Below, in pieces: positions 36,483 to 44,933 of a DNA stretch of 64,000 nucleotides. The notes beneath the pieces were generated by a model, which was given only the letters and a program-made list of their open reading frames with translations, was not told the origin of the DNA and did no database searches. Numbering within the stretch: the stretch's first letter is position 1; the number at the start of each line of letters is the position of its first letter. The position numbers were made by a program, and so were the translations under genes. This DNA is from Oharaeibacter diazotrophicus (lineage in GTDB: Bacteria; Pseudomonadota; Alphaproteobacteria; Rhizobiales; Pleomorphomonadaceae), in the NCBI RefSeq assembly GCF_004362745.1, contig NZ_SNXY01000010.1:498501-562500 (forward strand), given 5' to 3'.

Positions 36483-37246
36483 GACGCCGGCCGGTCGTCG
36501 CGCCCGCGCCCCGAGACGCGGGCGCCGGCGGCCGCCTGGAACAGGTCGAGGTAGCGCCGCCGGCTGGCGTCGAGATGGCGGCGCATGGCGTCGCGGGCCG
36601 CGGCGGGATCGGCGGCGGCGACGGCGTCGAGGATGGCGCGGTGCTCGGCCGTCAGCGCGTCGACGAAGGCGCGGCTCGCCGTGTAGGCCGGGGCTGCTTC
36701 GGCGACGAGGTCGCGCGGGATGGTGCGCCGGCCGAGCACGTCCAGCGTCTCGACGTAGAACGGGTTGCTGGTGGCGGCGGCGATGGCGCGGTGGAAGGCG
36801 AAGTCGGCGTCGCCGCTCGGCCGTCCCGCCTCGAGCTCGCCGACGAGGCCGGCGAAGGCCTCGCGGATCGCGGCCTCGCCGGCGGCGCTGCGGCGCTGGG
36901 CGGCGAGGGCGGCGGCCTCGATCTCGACCGCCATGCGGACCTCGAGCACGTCGAGCACGGCTGTCAGCCTGCCCGAGAGGTCGGCGACGGCGCCGGCGAG
37001 ACCGGCGCCGGCCCGGGCGGTGACGAAGACGCCGGAGCCCTGGCGCGGCTCGACCAGACCGTCGGCGGCGAGCACGGCCACCGCCTCGCGCACCACCGAG
37101 CGCGACACCCCGAACTCCGCGACCAGCGCCGCCTCGGTCGGCAGGCGGGCGCCGGCGGCGAGGTCGCCGGACGCGACGCGGGCGCGCAGCGCCGTCAGCA
37201 CCCGGTCGGCGCGCCGCGGCCGGCGCGCGAGGGCCGTGTCGGTCAT
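36464..37246 (-). CDS. GntR/FadR-family regulator with FCD domain
   Basis: A protein of 260 residues. The winged helix (about 15-80) reads LPTEAALVAEFGVSRSVVREAVAVLAADGLVEPRQGSGVFV. The FCD domain (about 95-240) has the metal-ligand elements DADFAFHRAIAAATSNPF and LTAEHRAILDAVAAADPAAARDAMRRHL. FCD regulators next to UxaA-type dehydratases usually sense a sugar acid and repress its catabolic genes. It lies 82 bases downstream of the dehydratase on the same strand with its own ribosome site (AGGGAGG), and probably acts at the palindrome before that gene. Confidence 0.88.
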   Translation of the reverse strand: MTDTALARRPRRADRVLTALRARVASGDLAAGARLPTEAALVAEFGVSRSVVREAVAVLAADGLVEPRQGSGVFVTARAGAGLAGAVADLSGRLTAVLDVLEVRMAVEIEAAALAAQRRSAAGEAAIREAFAGLVGELEAGRPSGDADFAFHRAIAAATSNPFYVETLDVLGRRTIPRDLVAEAAPAYTASRAFVDALTAEHRAILDAVAAADPAAARDAMRRHLDASRRRYLDLFQAAAGARVSGRGRDDRPASQGVAG

Positions 37247-37328
37247 CGCAGGGCCTCCCTTCGCGGTGGATGTCGAACCGCCGGCCCGCGCCCGCCCGGA
37301 CGGGGCGGGGCGGTCGGCGGGGGCGGCG

Positions 37329-38852
37329 TCACATCACGGCGCCGACGTGCCATGGCACGAACTCGGCGTCGCCGTAGCCGAGGTCCTCCGAGCGGGTGTG
37401 CTCGCCGGAGGCGACCGCCAGCATCTTCTCGAAGATCTGCCGACCCTTCTCCTCCAGCGGCACGCCGTCGAGGACGTCGCCGCAGTTGACGTCCATGTCC
37501 TCGGTCATGCGGGCGTAGAGGTCGGAGTTGGTGGCGAGCTTCATCGAGGGCACCGGCTTGGCGCCGAAGGCCGAGCCGCGGCCGGTGGTGAAGGCGATCA
37601 GGTTGGCGCCCGACGCGATCTGACCGGTGGCCGAGACCGGGTCGTAGCCGGGCGAGTCCATGAACACGAAGCCGTCGGTGTCGATCGGCTCGGCGTATTC
37701 GTAGACGCCGCGCAGCGGCGAGGTGCCGCCCTTGGCGGCGGCGCCGAGCGACTTCTCGAGGATGGTGGTGAGGCCGCCGGCCTTGTTGCCGGGCGAGGGG
37801 TTGTTGTCCATCTCGCCGCCGTTCCTGGCGGTGTATTCCTCCCACCAGCGGATCCGCTCCATCAGCTTCTCGGCGATCTCGGGCGTCTCTGCGCGGGCGG
37901 CGAGCAGGTGCTCGGCACCGTAGATCTCCGGGGTCTCCGACAGGATCGCGGTGCCGCCCTGCGCGGCGAGCAGGTCGGCGGCGTAGCCGAGCGCCGGGTT
38001 GGCGGTGATGCCGGAATAGCCGTCCGAGCCGCCGCACTGCATGCCGACCACCAGCGCCGACGCCGGCACGGTCTCGCGGCGCACCGCGTTGGCGCGCGGC
38101 AGCATCTCGCGGACCACGCCGACGCCGGCCTCGATCGAGCGGCGGGTGCCGCCGGTGTCCTGGATCGTGAAGGAGCGGAAGTGGTCGCCCTCGACGATGC
38201 CGTAGCGCTCCTTGAGGCGCGGGATCTGGAACACCTCGCAGCCGAGCCCGACCAGCAGCACGCCGGCGAAGTTCGGGTGGCTGGCGTAGCCCCACTGGGT
38301 CCGCTCGATCAGGTCGTAGCCCTCGCCGCGGCCGGCCATGCCGCAGCCGTTGCCGTGGACCAGCGACACGACGCCGTCGACGTTGTCGTACTCCTCCAGG
38401 ATGCCGGAGCGCTCGACCGCCTGGGCGATGTACTTGGCGACGGTGGCCGAGCAGTTCACCGAGGTGAGGATGCCGATGTAGTTGCGGGTGCCGACCTTGC
38501 CGTCGGCGCGGCGGAAGCCCTCGAAGGTGGCCGGCGGCAGCGTCGAGACGCGCTCGGCCGCCTCGCCGGCCTCGGCGTGGCGCTCGAAGTCGCGGACGCC
38601 GACGTTGTGGACGTGGACGTGGGCGCCGGGGACGATGTCGGCGGTGGCGAAACCGATGATCTGGCCGAACTTGACCACGGGTGCACCCTCGGGAATCGCC
38701 GCGGCGGCGATCTTGTGGCCCTTAGGCACCCGGGCCGCGGCGACGAGCCCGCCGTCGAGCGGGCGGCCGGCGTCGATCGGGTCGAGCGCGACCAGGACGT
38801 TGTCGGTCGGGTGCAGGCGCAGGGTGCGGGGCGTGCGGTCGGGGGCGTTCAT
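37329..38852 (-). CDS. UxaA-family hydro-lyase (altronate/galactarate dehydratase)
   Basis: A protein of 507 residues in two parts. An N-terminal SAF-type small domain (about 10-95) is followed by the large UxaA domain with YIGILTSVNCSATVAKYIAQ, VHGNGCGM, GLGCEVFQIP, QDTGGTRRSIEAG, MQCGGSDGYSGITANPALGYA and DNNPSPGNKAGGLTTI. Conserved cysteines suggest the iron-dependent enzymes that dehydrate D-altronate or galactarate to keto-deoxy acids. The length fits UxaA or GarD; the substrate is not decidable. It forms a unit with the FCD regulator downstream. Confidence 0.87.
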   Translation of the reverse strand: MNAPDRTPRTLRLHPTDNVLVALDPIDAGRPLDGGLVAAARVPKGHKIAAAAIPEGAPVVKFGQIIGFATADIVPGAHVHVHNVGVRDFERHAEAGEAAERVSTLPPATFEGFRRADGKVGTRNYIGILTSVNCSATVAKYIAQAVERSGILEEYDNVDGVVSLVHGNGCGMAGRGEGYDLIERTQWGYASHPNFAGVLLVGLGCEVFQIPRLKERYGIVEGDHFRSFTIQDTGGTRRSIEAGVGVVREMLPRANAVRRETVPASALVVGMQCGGSDGYSGITANPALGYAADLLAAQGGTAILSETPEIYGAEHLLAARAETPEIAEKLMERIRWWEEYTARNGGEMDNNPSPGNKAGGLTTILEKSLGAAAKGGTSPLRGVYEYAEPIDTDGFVFMDSPGYDPVSATGQIASGANLIAFTTGRGSAFGAKPVPSMKLATNSDLYARMTEDMDVNCGDVLDGVPLEEKGRQIFEKMLAVASGEHTRSEDLGYGDAEFVPWHVGAVM

Positions 38853-38939
38853 CGGGGGAGCGTCTCGTTCGGGGTCCGTCCGGCCGTCCGGGGGACGGTG
38901 GTTCGGTCCTTCTACAAGTTTCCGCGGCCGGAGGCCAGG

Positions 38940-38972
38940 GTTGTCCGCTCTCTGGTAAAGTCATCGGACAAC
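38940..38972. promoter_or_regulatory. Long-arm inverted repeat upstream of the uxaA-type gene
   Basis: GTTGTCCG (38940-38947) is perfectly repeated in inverse as CGGACAAC (38965-38972), 17 bases apart. It lies 88 bases before the dehydratase start and about 60 before nasT. The TTGTC/GACAA half-sites are of the kind bound by FCD-type GntR regulators, so control by the adjacent regulator is likely; an effect on nasT cannot be excluded. Confidence 0.5.
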
Positions 38973-39002
38973 TCGGGTGGCGCAGGGGAGACGGGGCGGT
39001 GC

Positions 39003-39018
39003 CGGCACGGGGCTTGCA
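39003..39018 (+). promoter_or_regulatory. Sigma-54 (RpoN) promoter of nasT
   Basis: CGGCACG-GGGC-TTGCA matches the -24/-12 consensus TGGCACG-N4-TTGCA with one mismatch at the first base. GG lies at 39004-39005 and GC at 39016-39017, the correct 12-base offset. The predicted start of transcription is near 39029, only about four bases before the ATG, so the message would be almost leaderless. Confidence 0.72.
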
Positions 39019-39032
39019 TATGTTTTGCGCAG

Positions 39033-39638
39033 ATGATGCGTCCCGTGCCCCCGTCCACACCCCCGATCAAGGTCGTCGTGATCGACGACAACCAGGTCCG
39101 CGCCACCATCCTCGAGGAGGGACTGCGCGAGGCCGGGGTGGTCGAGATCACCGTGCTCTCCGGGATGGCCAACCTCCTGAAGCGCATCGTCGCGGTCGAT
39201 CCCGACGTGGTGATCATCGACCTCGAGAACCCGAGCCGCGACGTGCTCGAGCAGATGTTCCAGGTCAGCCGCGTCGTGCACCGGCCGGTGGCGATGTTCG
39301 TCGACCAGTCCGACCGCGCCATGATCGAAGCGGCGGTCGAGGCGGGCGTCTCGGCCTACGTGGTCGACGGGCTGAAGAAGGAGCGCGTCAAGGCGATCCT
39401 CGACATGGCGGTGAGCCGGTTCTCCGTGTTCTCCCGCCTGACCCGCGAACTCGACGCCGCCAAGAGCGAACTCGCCGAGCGCAAGCTGATCGAGCGCGCC
39501 AAGGGCATCCTGATGAAACATCGCGGGCTGAGCGAGGAGGAGGCGCACGCCGCGCTCCGCCGGACCGCGATGAACGAGAACAAGCGCATGGCCGAGATCG
39601 CCCAGAGCGTGATCACGGCCGCCCAACTGTTGGGCTGA
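39033..39638 (+). CDS. nasT: NasT, ANTAR-domain nitrate-responsive antiterminator
   Basis: A protein of 201 residues. A receiver-like domain (residues 10-130) begins with IKVVVIDDNQVRATILEEGLREAG and has VVIIDLENPSRDVLEQM and SAYVVDGLKKERVKAILDMA. It is followed by a helical linker and the ANTAR domain (about 145-200) with ERKLIERAKGILMKHRGLSEEEAHAALRR. NasT binds a two-hairpin RNA in nitrate operon leaders and stops termination; NasS holds it inactive until nitrate or nitrite binds. nasS follows in the same direction. There is no ribosome site before ATG 39033/39036, consistent with the very short leader predicted from the sigma-54 promoter; GTG 39045 is an alternative. Confidence 0.92.
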   Translation: MMRPVPPSTPPIKVVVIDDNQVRATILEEGLREAGVVEITVLSGMANLLKRIVAVDPDVVIIDLENPSRDVLEQMFQVSRVVHRPVAMFVDQSDRAMIEAAVEAGVSAYVVDGLKKERVKAILDMAVSRFSVFSRLTRELDAAKSELAERKLIERAKGILMKHRGLSEEEAHAALRRTAMNENKRMAEIAQSVITAAQLLG

Positions 39639-39805
39639 GCGCGCCGCCGCGCTCGCCCGTCCCCCTTCGGCGCCGTGCCCGACGACGGGTGCGGCGTCCG
39701 CCGGCGACGATGCCGATCCACGCGCGGTGCCCGCCCGGGCGCCGCTGGCGCCACCGCGCCGGATCGGCCCCGTCCGACCGGCGTCCGTCCGGAGACTGGA
39801 ACGCC

Positions 39806-41017
39806 GTGCTGGCCGACGACACACACGAGGGCGACGACCGCCGCGACACCGACGCCGGGGCCGAGGCCGCCGACGGCGGCGCGACGATCCGCGCCGGCTT
39901 CATCCCGCTGACCGACTGCGCGCCGCTGGCGGTCGCCGCCCGGCTCGGCTTCGCCGCCGCGGAGGGCGTGCGGATCGACCTCGTCCGCCAGACCTCCTGG
40001 GCCTCGCTGCGCGACCGCCTCGCCATCGGCCTGTTCGACGTGGCGCAGATGCTGGCGCCGATGCCGATCGCCGCCAATCTCGGCGTCGGCGGCATCCCCG
40101 AGCCGATGATCGTGCCGATGGCGCTGTCGCGCGGCGGCAACGCGATCACGGTCTCGACCGCGCTCTGGCGCGCGATGACGGCGGCGGGGGCTCGCCCCGG
40201 GGCCGGGCCGGCGGCGCTCGGCGCGGCGCTGCGCAAGGTGGTGCGCGCGGGCCGGCCGCCGATGACCTTCGGCATGGTCCACCCCTTCTCCGCCCACAAC
40301 TACGCCCTGCGCTACTGGCTGTCGGCCTCCGGCATCGACCCCGACGCCGACGTCCGCCTCGTGGTGGTGCCGCCGCCCTATGCGGTCGAGGCGCTGGAGA
40401 GCGGGCAGGTCGACGGCTTCTGCGTCGGCGAACCGTGGAACACCGTCGCGGCGGCGCGCGGCGTCGGCGTGGTCGCGCTCGCCGCCTCGGAGATCTGGAC
40501 GGCGAGCCCGTGCAAGGTGCTCGGCATGCGCGCGGCCTTCGCCGAGCGCCATCCCGCCCGCGCCGCGGCGCTGGTGCGCGCGCTGGTCCGCGCCGGCCGC
40601 TGGGCCGACGATCCCGCCAACCGCCGCCCCCTCGCCGAACTCCTCGCCGCGCCGGACCTCGTCGGCGCCGACGCCGGCCTGATCGAGGACGGCCTCGCCG
40701 GCCGCTTACCGGATCCGGCGGGCGCAGCGCCGCGCGCAGTGCCGGACTTCATCGCGTTCGCCGCCGGCGGCGCGACCTTCCCGCGCCGCGACCACGCGCT
40801 CTGGTTCTACGGTCAGATGGTGCGCTGGGGCCAGGTGCCGGCCTCCGCCGACGCCGAGCGCGCCGCGGCTGCGACCTACCGCCCGGACATCCACCGCGCC
40901 GCCCTCGCCGGTGCGGGGGAGGGCGAGCAGGAGGCCGTCGCGGTCGACGGCTTCTTCGACGGGCGGGTGTTCGATCCGGACGACGTCGCGGGTTACGTGG
41001 CGGGGTTCCGCGGCTGA
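39806..41017 (+). CDS. nasS: NasS, cytoplasmic nitrate/nitrite sensor
   Basis: A protein of 403 residues of the NrtA/CmpA substrate-binding family, but without a Tat or Sec signal, which is the hallmark of NasS. The N-terminus is acidic (DDTHEGDDRRDTDAG), and the binding fold starts at IRAGFIPLTDCAPLAVAARLGF. Family motifs: QTSWASLRDRLAIGLFDVAQMLAPMPIA, MTFGMVHPFSAHNYALRYWL and GFCVGEPWNTVA. In the related periplasmic binder NrtA encoded next, the same positions are kept. NasS releases NasT when nitrate or nitrite is bound. The start is GTG 39806 with GGAGACTGGA upstream. Confidence 0.9.
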   Translation: MLADDTHEGDDRRDTDAGAEAADGGATIRAGFIPLTDCAPLAVAARLGFAAAEGVRIDLVRQTSWASLRDRLAIGLFDVAQMLAPMPIAANLGVGGIPEPMIVPMALSRGGNAITVSTALWRAMTAAGARPGAGPAALGAALRKVVRAGRPPMTFGMVHPFSAHNYALRYWLSASGIDPDADVRLVVVPPPYAVEALESGQVDGFCVGEPWNTVAAARGVGVVALAASEIWTASPCKVLGMRAAFAERHPARAAALVRALVRAGRWADDPANRRPLAELLAAPDLVGADAGLIEDGLAGRLPDPAGAAPRAVPDFIAFAAGGATFPRRDHALWFYGQMVRWGQVPASADAERAAAATYRPDIHRAALAGAGEGEQEAVAVDGFFDGRVFDPDDVAGYVAGFRG

Positions 41018-41170
41018 CGTGCCCGGACTGCCTGCGAATTGATCGCCGCCCGCGGATTGGGCGATCTGCCCAGGACGGGTGCCGGCGAATTGGGCGCTCG
41101 CGACCGCCATCCGGGGCGGCGCTACGCGGGCCGAGGCGGAAAACGGCGCCGGGACGGTCCGCCCGGCAGT

Positions 41171-41186
41171 TGGCACGGACCCTGCA
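41171..41186 (+). promoter_or_regulatory. Sigma-54 (RpoN) promoter of the nrtA operon
   Basis: TGGCACG-GACC-CTGCA matches the -24/-12 consensus at all key bases, with GG at 41172-41173 and GC at 41184-41185. The predicted transcription start is near 41197. NtrC-type activator sites were not recognised upstream. Confidence 0.8.
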
Positions 41187-41199
41187 TTCATGTCCCTAA

Positions 41200-41325
41200 G
41201 TGCGCGCCAAAGACGGTCGCACCTTCCAGAGACATAAGCCCGAAGCCGGGCACCGAGCGACGCCGCCGATCCGAAGACAGCCCTGTGCGAGCAGGGCGAC
41301 CTTCGTCGGCGGCGTTTTCGTTTTT
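41200..41325 (+). promoter_or_regulatory. NasT-type antiterminator leader with intrinsic terminator
   Basis: The 187-base leader before nrtA can fold into ordered hairpins. The first (41200-41222) has arms GTGCG...CC / GG...CGCAC around a hexaloop AAAGAC, with A at loop position 1 and G at position 4, the ANTAR target signature. A second small hairpin (41238-41251, GCCC/GGGC) encloses GAAGCC. A long interrupted hairpin then runs from ACGCCGCCGA (41260-41269) through CGAAG and GCCCTG to TCGGCGGCGT (41306-41315), followed by TTTTCGTTTTT. This is a strong intrinsic terminator ahead of the coding region. NasT binding to the first hairpins should favour readthrough. Confidence 0.75.
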
Positions 41326-41383
41326 GGCCCCCGCGCCACCGGCTTCCTCCGCCGGCCGCGCCAGACACGGACCCGAAGCGCCG

Positions 41384-42691
41384 ATGACCGACGAGACCAG
41401 GGACCTCGCCGCCACTTCCCGCCGCGGCTTCCTCAAGAGTGCCGCCGCGACGGCCGGCACCGCCGCATTGTTCTCCGCCGTGAAGGCGGCCTTTCCCGGC
41501 GGCGCCTTCGCGGCCGGCGCCGGCCCCGAGGTGACGGGGACGAAGCTCGGCTTCATCGCCCTCACCGACGCCGCGCCGCTGATCGTGGCGAAGGAGAAGG
41601 GCCTGTTCGCCAAATACGGCCTGCCCGACATGGAGATCGTCAAGCAGGCCTCGTGGGGCGCGACGCGCGACAACCTCGTGCTCGGCACCGAGGGCGGCGG
41701 CATCGACGGCGCCCACATCCTGACGCCGATGCCCTACCTGATCTCGGCCGGCAAGGTGACGCAGAACGGTCAGCCGCTGAAGATGGCGATCGTCGCCCGC
41801 CTCAACCTCGACGCCCAGGGCATCTCGGTCGCCTCGTCCTACGCCGACCTGAAGGTCGGCGTCGACGCCGGCGCGCTCAAGGAGGCCTTCGCGAAAAAGA
41901 AGGCCGAGGGCACGCCCGCCAAGGTGGCGATGACCTTCCCCGGCGGCACCCACGACCTCTGGCTCCGCTACTGGCTCGCCGCCGGCGGCATCGACCCGGA
42001 CAAGGACGTCGAGACCATCGTGGTGCCGCCTCCGCAGATGGTGGCGAACATGAAGGTCGGCACCATGGACGCCTTCTGCGTCGGCGAACCCTGGAACGCC
42101 CAGCTCGTCAACCAGGGCATCGGCTACACCGCCGCCAACACCGCCGAGATCTGGGCCCGTCACCCGGAGAAGTCGCTCGGCCTGCGCGCCGATTTCGTCG
42201 AGAAGAACCCGAAGGCGACGCAGGCGATCCTCCTGGCGGTGATGGAGGCCCAGATGTGGGCCGACGACATGGCCAACCGCGAGGAACTTGCCGGCATCGT
42301 CGCCAAGCGCGCCTGGTTCAACGTGCCGGCCAAGGACATCGTCGGCCGTCTCCAGGGGCGGTACGACTACGGCAACGGCAAGGTCGTCGAGGCGAGCCCG
42401 CACTTCATGAAGTTCTGGCGCGACGACGCCAGCTTCCCCTTCAAGAGCCACGACGCCTGGTTCCTCGCCGAGGACGTCCGCTGGGGCAAGTTCGAGCCGG
42501 AGACCGACATCGCCGCGCTGGTCGGCGAGGTCAACCGCGCCGACCTCTGGCGCGAGGCCGCCAAGACCCTCGGCGTCGCCGCCCCGGCGAGCGACAGCCG
42601 CGGCGTCGAGACCTTCTTCGACGGCAAGACCTTCGATCCCGCGGATCCCCGGAAGTACCTCGAGAGCCTGGAGATCAGGCGAGTGGGGTGA
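41384..42691 (+). CDS. nrtA: Nitrate ABC transporter substrate-binding protein NrtA
   Basis: A protein of 435 residues. A twin-arginine signal (SRRGFLKSAAATAGTAALFSAV) exports it folded to the periplasm. The binding domain follows with KLGFIALTDAAPLIVAKEKGLFAKYGL, KQASWGATRDNLVLG, AHILTPMPYLIS, MTFPGGTHDLWLRYWL and DAFCVGEPWNAQLV. It binds nitrate or nitrite and delivers it to the NrtB/NrtD complex. It is the first gene after the sigma-54 promoter and terminator leader. A 525-base repeat-rich gap separates it from nrtB. Confidence 0.94.
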   Translation: MTDETRDLAATSRRGFLKSAAATAGTAALFSAVKAAFPGGAFAAGAGPEVTGTKLGFIALTDAAPLIVAKEKGLFAKYGLPDMEIVKQASWGATRDNLVLGTEGGGIDGAHILTPMPYLISAGKVTQNGQPLKMAIVARLNLDAQGISVASSYADLKVGVDAGALKEAFAKKKAEGTPAKVAMTFPGGTHDLWLRYWLAAGGIDPDKDVETIVVPPPQMVANMKVGTMDAFCVGEPWNAQLVNQGIGYTAANTAEIWARHPEKSLGLRADFVEKNPKATQAILLAVMEAQMWADDMANREELAGIVAKRAWFNVPAKDIVGRLQGRYDYGNGKVVEASPHFMKFWRDDASFPFKSHDAWFLAEDVRWGKFEPETDIAALVGEVNRADLWREAAKTLGVAAPASDSRGVETFFDGKTFDPADPRKYLESLEIRRVG

Positions 42692-42702
42692 TGGGGGCAG
42701 GG

Positions 42703-42733
<31 letters not shown>

Positions 42734-42798
42734 GCTTCGGCAGTCGGCAATCGGACCGGATGCTTGTGGCGCGTCGAGGCCCGGGGCTTCCTGCCCTG

Positions 42799-43060
42799 CC
42801 TCTCCCTCCCCACCGCGTCCCCTCCCCCCTGGAGGGGGAGGGACAGGGAGAGGGGGATGGCGCCGAGGCCGGGGCTCCGCCCGGCTTCCGCGTCCGTCTC
42901 TCCCTCCCCACCGCGTCCCCTCGCCCCTTGTGGGAGAGGGACAGGGAGAGGGGTTGCCCCGGGCGCCGCGGCCGGAACGTCCGGCGCGGAGTCGCGTGGT
43001 GGAAGCCGAGGCGGCGTTTGCCCCCTCTCCCTGTCCCTCCCCCTCCAGGGGGGAGGGGAC
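42799..43060. repeat. Three CCCTCTCC-type palindromic repeats between nrtA and nrtB
   Basis: Three related elements (about 42799-42856, 42894-42953 and, in reverse, 43020-43060) combine a pyrimidine-rich arm (TCTCCCTCCCCACCGCGTCC) with a purine-rich complement (GGGACAGGGAGAGGGG). They are internal inverted repeats and could fold in the transcript. The rest of the 525-base gap up to 43216 shows no gene. Such elements are typical of interspersed REP-like families. Confidence 0.75.
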
Positions 43061-43216
43061 GATGAACGGGAAGGGTGCGGCTGTGGAACGGGTGCCGCCG
43101 GGGCGACGGCTAGCGCGAGACCGGGCGGTCGAAACCGCCGCCGCGGTGGCGGTATGTGGAACGGCCCGGGGGCGTGGGCTCCCGGGTGAGCAGGGATCCG
43201 AGGACGAGAGGCGACG

Positions 43217-44110
43217 ATGTCGGCAGTGTCGAAGATGGTGGTGAAGCCGAACGCGCCCGGCGGGCGCTCGGCGACGGTGGTGGCCCTGCCGGTGAAGCGG
43301 GTGCCGCTCGCGGTGCGGGTGCGCGGATGGACGGCGTTCGCGGCGGCGCGGGTGCTGCCACCGCTGACGGTGCTGGCGGTGCTGCTGCTCGTCTGGGAGG
43401 TCGCCTGCTCGCATCCGGGTGCCAGCCTGCCGACGCCGACCCAGGTGATGAACGACAGCTGGGAACTGATCGCCCACCCGTTCTACGACAACGGCGGCAC
43501 CGACAAGGGCCTCGGCTGGCACCTCTTCGCCTCGCTGAAGCGCGTCGCGCTCGGCTACGCCATTGCCGCCGCGGTCGGCATCGCGCTCGGCGTGCTGGTG
43601 GGGCAGTCGACCTTCGCCATGCGCGGCCTCGACCCGATCTTCCAGGTGCTGCGCACCGTGCCGCCGCTCGCCTGGCTGCCGCTGTCGCTGGCCGCCTTCC
43701 GCGACGGCGAGCCGTCGGCGATCTTCGTGATCTTCATCACCGCGGTCTGGCCGGTGATCATCAACACCGCCGTCGGCATCCGCAACATACCCGCCGACTA
43801 CGTCAACGTCGCCCGCGTGATCCGGCTGAACGGCCTCGAGTATTTCGCCAAGATCATGCTGCCGGCGGCGGCGCCGTACATCTTCACCGGTCTTCGTATC
43901 GGCGTCGGTCTGTCCTGGCTCGCCATCGTGGCGGCCGAGATGCTGATCGGCGGCGTCGGCATCGGCTTCTTCATCTGGGACGCGTGGAACTCGTCCCTGA
44001 TCTCCGACATCATCGTGGCGCTCGTCTACGTCGGCCTGACCGGGTTCGTCCTGGATCGGCTGGTCGCGGCGCTCGCCGTCCTCGTCACCCGCGGCGCCGC
44101 CACCAGCTGA
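43217..44110 (+). CDS. nrtB: Nitrate ABC transporter permease NrtB
   Basis: A protein of 297 residues with about six to seven membrane helices. The first helix is VLPPLTVLAVLLLVWEVACS. The BPD_transp_1 region contains GYAIAAAVGIALGVLVGQS, the cytoplasmic EAA-like loop around NVARVIRLNGLEYFAKIMLPAAAPYIFTGLRIGVGLSWLAIVAAEML, and a final GFVLDRLVAALAV. ARVIRLNGLEYFAKIMLPAAAP is the site that docks on the ATPase. GAGGACGAGAGGCGACG precedes the ATG. The ATPase gene starts 14 bases after the stop. Confidence 0.93.
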   Translation: MSAVSKMVVKPNAPGGRSATVVALPVKRVPLAVRVRGWTAFAAARVLPPLTVLAVLLLVWEVACSHPGASLPTPTQVMNDSWELIAHPFYDNGGTDKGLGWHLFASLKRVALGYAIAAAVGIALGVLVGQSTFAMRGLDPIFQVLRTVPPLAWLPLSLAAFRDGEPSAIFVIFITAVWPVIINTAVGIRNIPADYVNVARVIRLNGLEYFAKIMLPAAAPYIFTGLRIGVGLSWLAIVAAEMLIGGVGIGFFIWDAWNSSLISDIIVALVYVGLTGFVLDRLVAALAVLVTRGAATS

Positions 44111-44124
44111 AGGACCCGGCCCCA

Positions 44125-44922
44125 ATGACCCGTCCCCATCTCGAGATCTCGGCGGTCGACAAGAGCTTCTCCCGCGGCGGTGTCGTCACGGAGGTGCTGA
44201 AGGGCGTGACCCTCGCCATCGCCAAGGGCGAGTTCGTCTCGATCATCGGCCATTCCGGCTGCGGCAAGTCCACGCTGCTCAACCTGATCGCCGGCCTGTC
44301 GCCGGTGAGCGCCGGCGGCATCTTCCTCGACGGCGTCGCCGTCGAGGCGCCCGGCCCGGACCGCGCCGTGGTGTTCCAGAACCACTCGCTGCTGCCGTGG
44401 CTGACCGTCGCCGAGAACGTGGCGCTCGCCGTCGACAAGGTATTCGCCGGCCGCAAGTCCCGCGCCGAGCGCGCCGAGTGGACGATGCACAACCTCGAGC
44501 TCGTCCACATGGGCCACGCCCGCGACAAGCGCCCCGGCGAGATCTCCGGCGGCATGAAGCAGCGCGTCGGCATCGCCCGGGCGCTCGCCATGGAGCCGAA
44601 GGTGCTGCTGCTCGACGAGCCCTTCGGCGCCCTCGACGCCCTGACCCGCGCCCACCTGCAGGATCAGGTGATGCAGATCCACGCCGACCTCGGCAACACC
44701 ATGATCATGATCACCCACGACGTCGACGAGGCGGTGCTCCTGTCCGACCGCATCGTGATGCTGACCAACGGGCCGGCCGCCCGGATCGGCGAGGTGCTGG
44801 ACGTGCCGCTCGCCCGGCCGCGCCGCCGGCTCGAGCTCGCGCAGGATCCGACCACGATCCGCTGCCGCTCGGCGGTGCTGAAATTCCTCTACGAACGCAA
44901 CCGCTTCGTCGAAGCCGCGTGA
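44125..44922 (+). CDS. nrtD: Nitrate ABC transporter ATPase NrtD
   Basis: A protein of 265 residues. ABC motifs are complete: Walker A GHSGCGKSTLLNL (about residue 44), Q loop VVFQNHSLLPWLTV, signature ISGGMKQRVGIARALAMEP, Walker B VLLLDEPFGALDALTR and the H loop MIMITHDVDEAVLLSD. There is no C-terminal solute-binding extension of the NrtC type, so this is the NrtD kind and would act as a homodimer. It powers nitrate/nitrite import with NrtA and NrtB. The nirB gene follows after 11 bases. Confidence 0.93.
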   Translation: MTRPHLEISAVDKSFSRGGVVTEVLKGVTLAIAKGEFVSIIGHSGCGKSTLLNLIAGLSPVSAGGIFLDGVAVEAPGPDRAVVFQNHSLLPWLTVAENVALAVDKVFAGRKSRAERAEWTMHNLELVHMGHARDKRPGEISGGMKQRVGIARALAMEPKVLLLDEPFGALDALTRAHLQDQVMQIHADLGNTMIMITHDVDEAVLLSDRIVMLTNGPAARIGEVLDVPLARPRRRLELAQDPTTIRCRSAVLKFLYERNRFVEAA

Positions 44923-44933
44923 GGAGATCGACC

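Noticed and set aside
41200-41325. Metabolite riboswitch upstream of nrtA
   Set aside because: The hairpin with A1/G4 hexaloop, the terminator and the neighbouring nasT gene fit ANTAR antitermination; no known riboswitch core was recognised.
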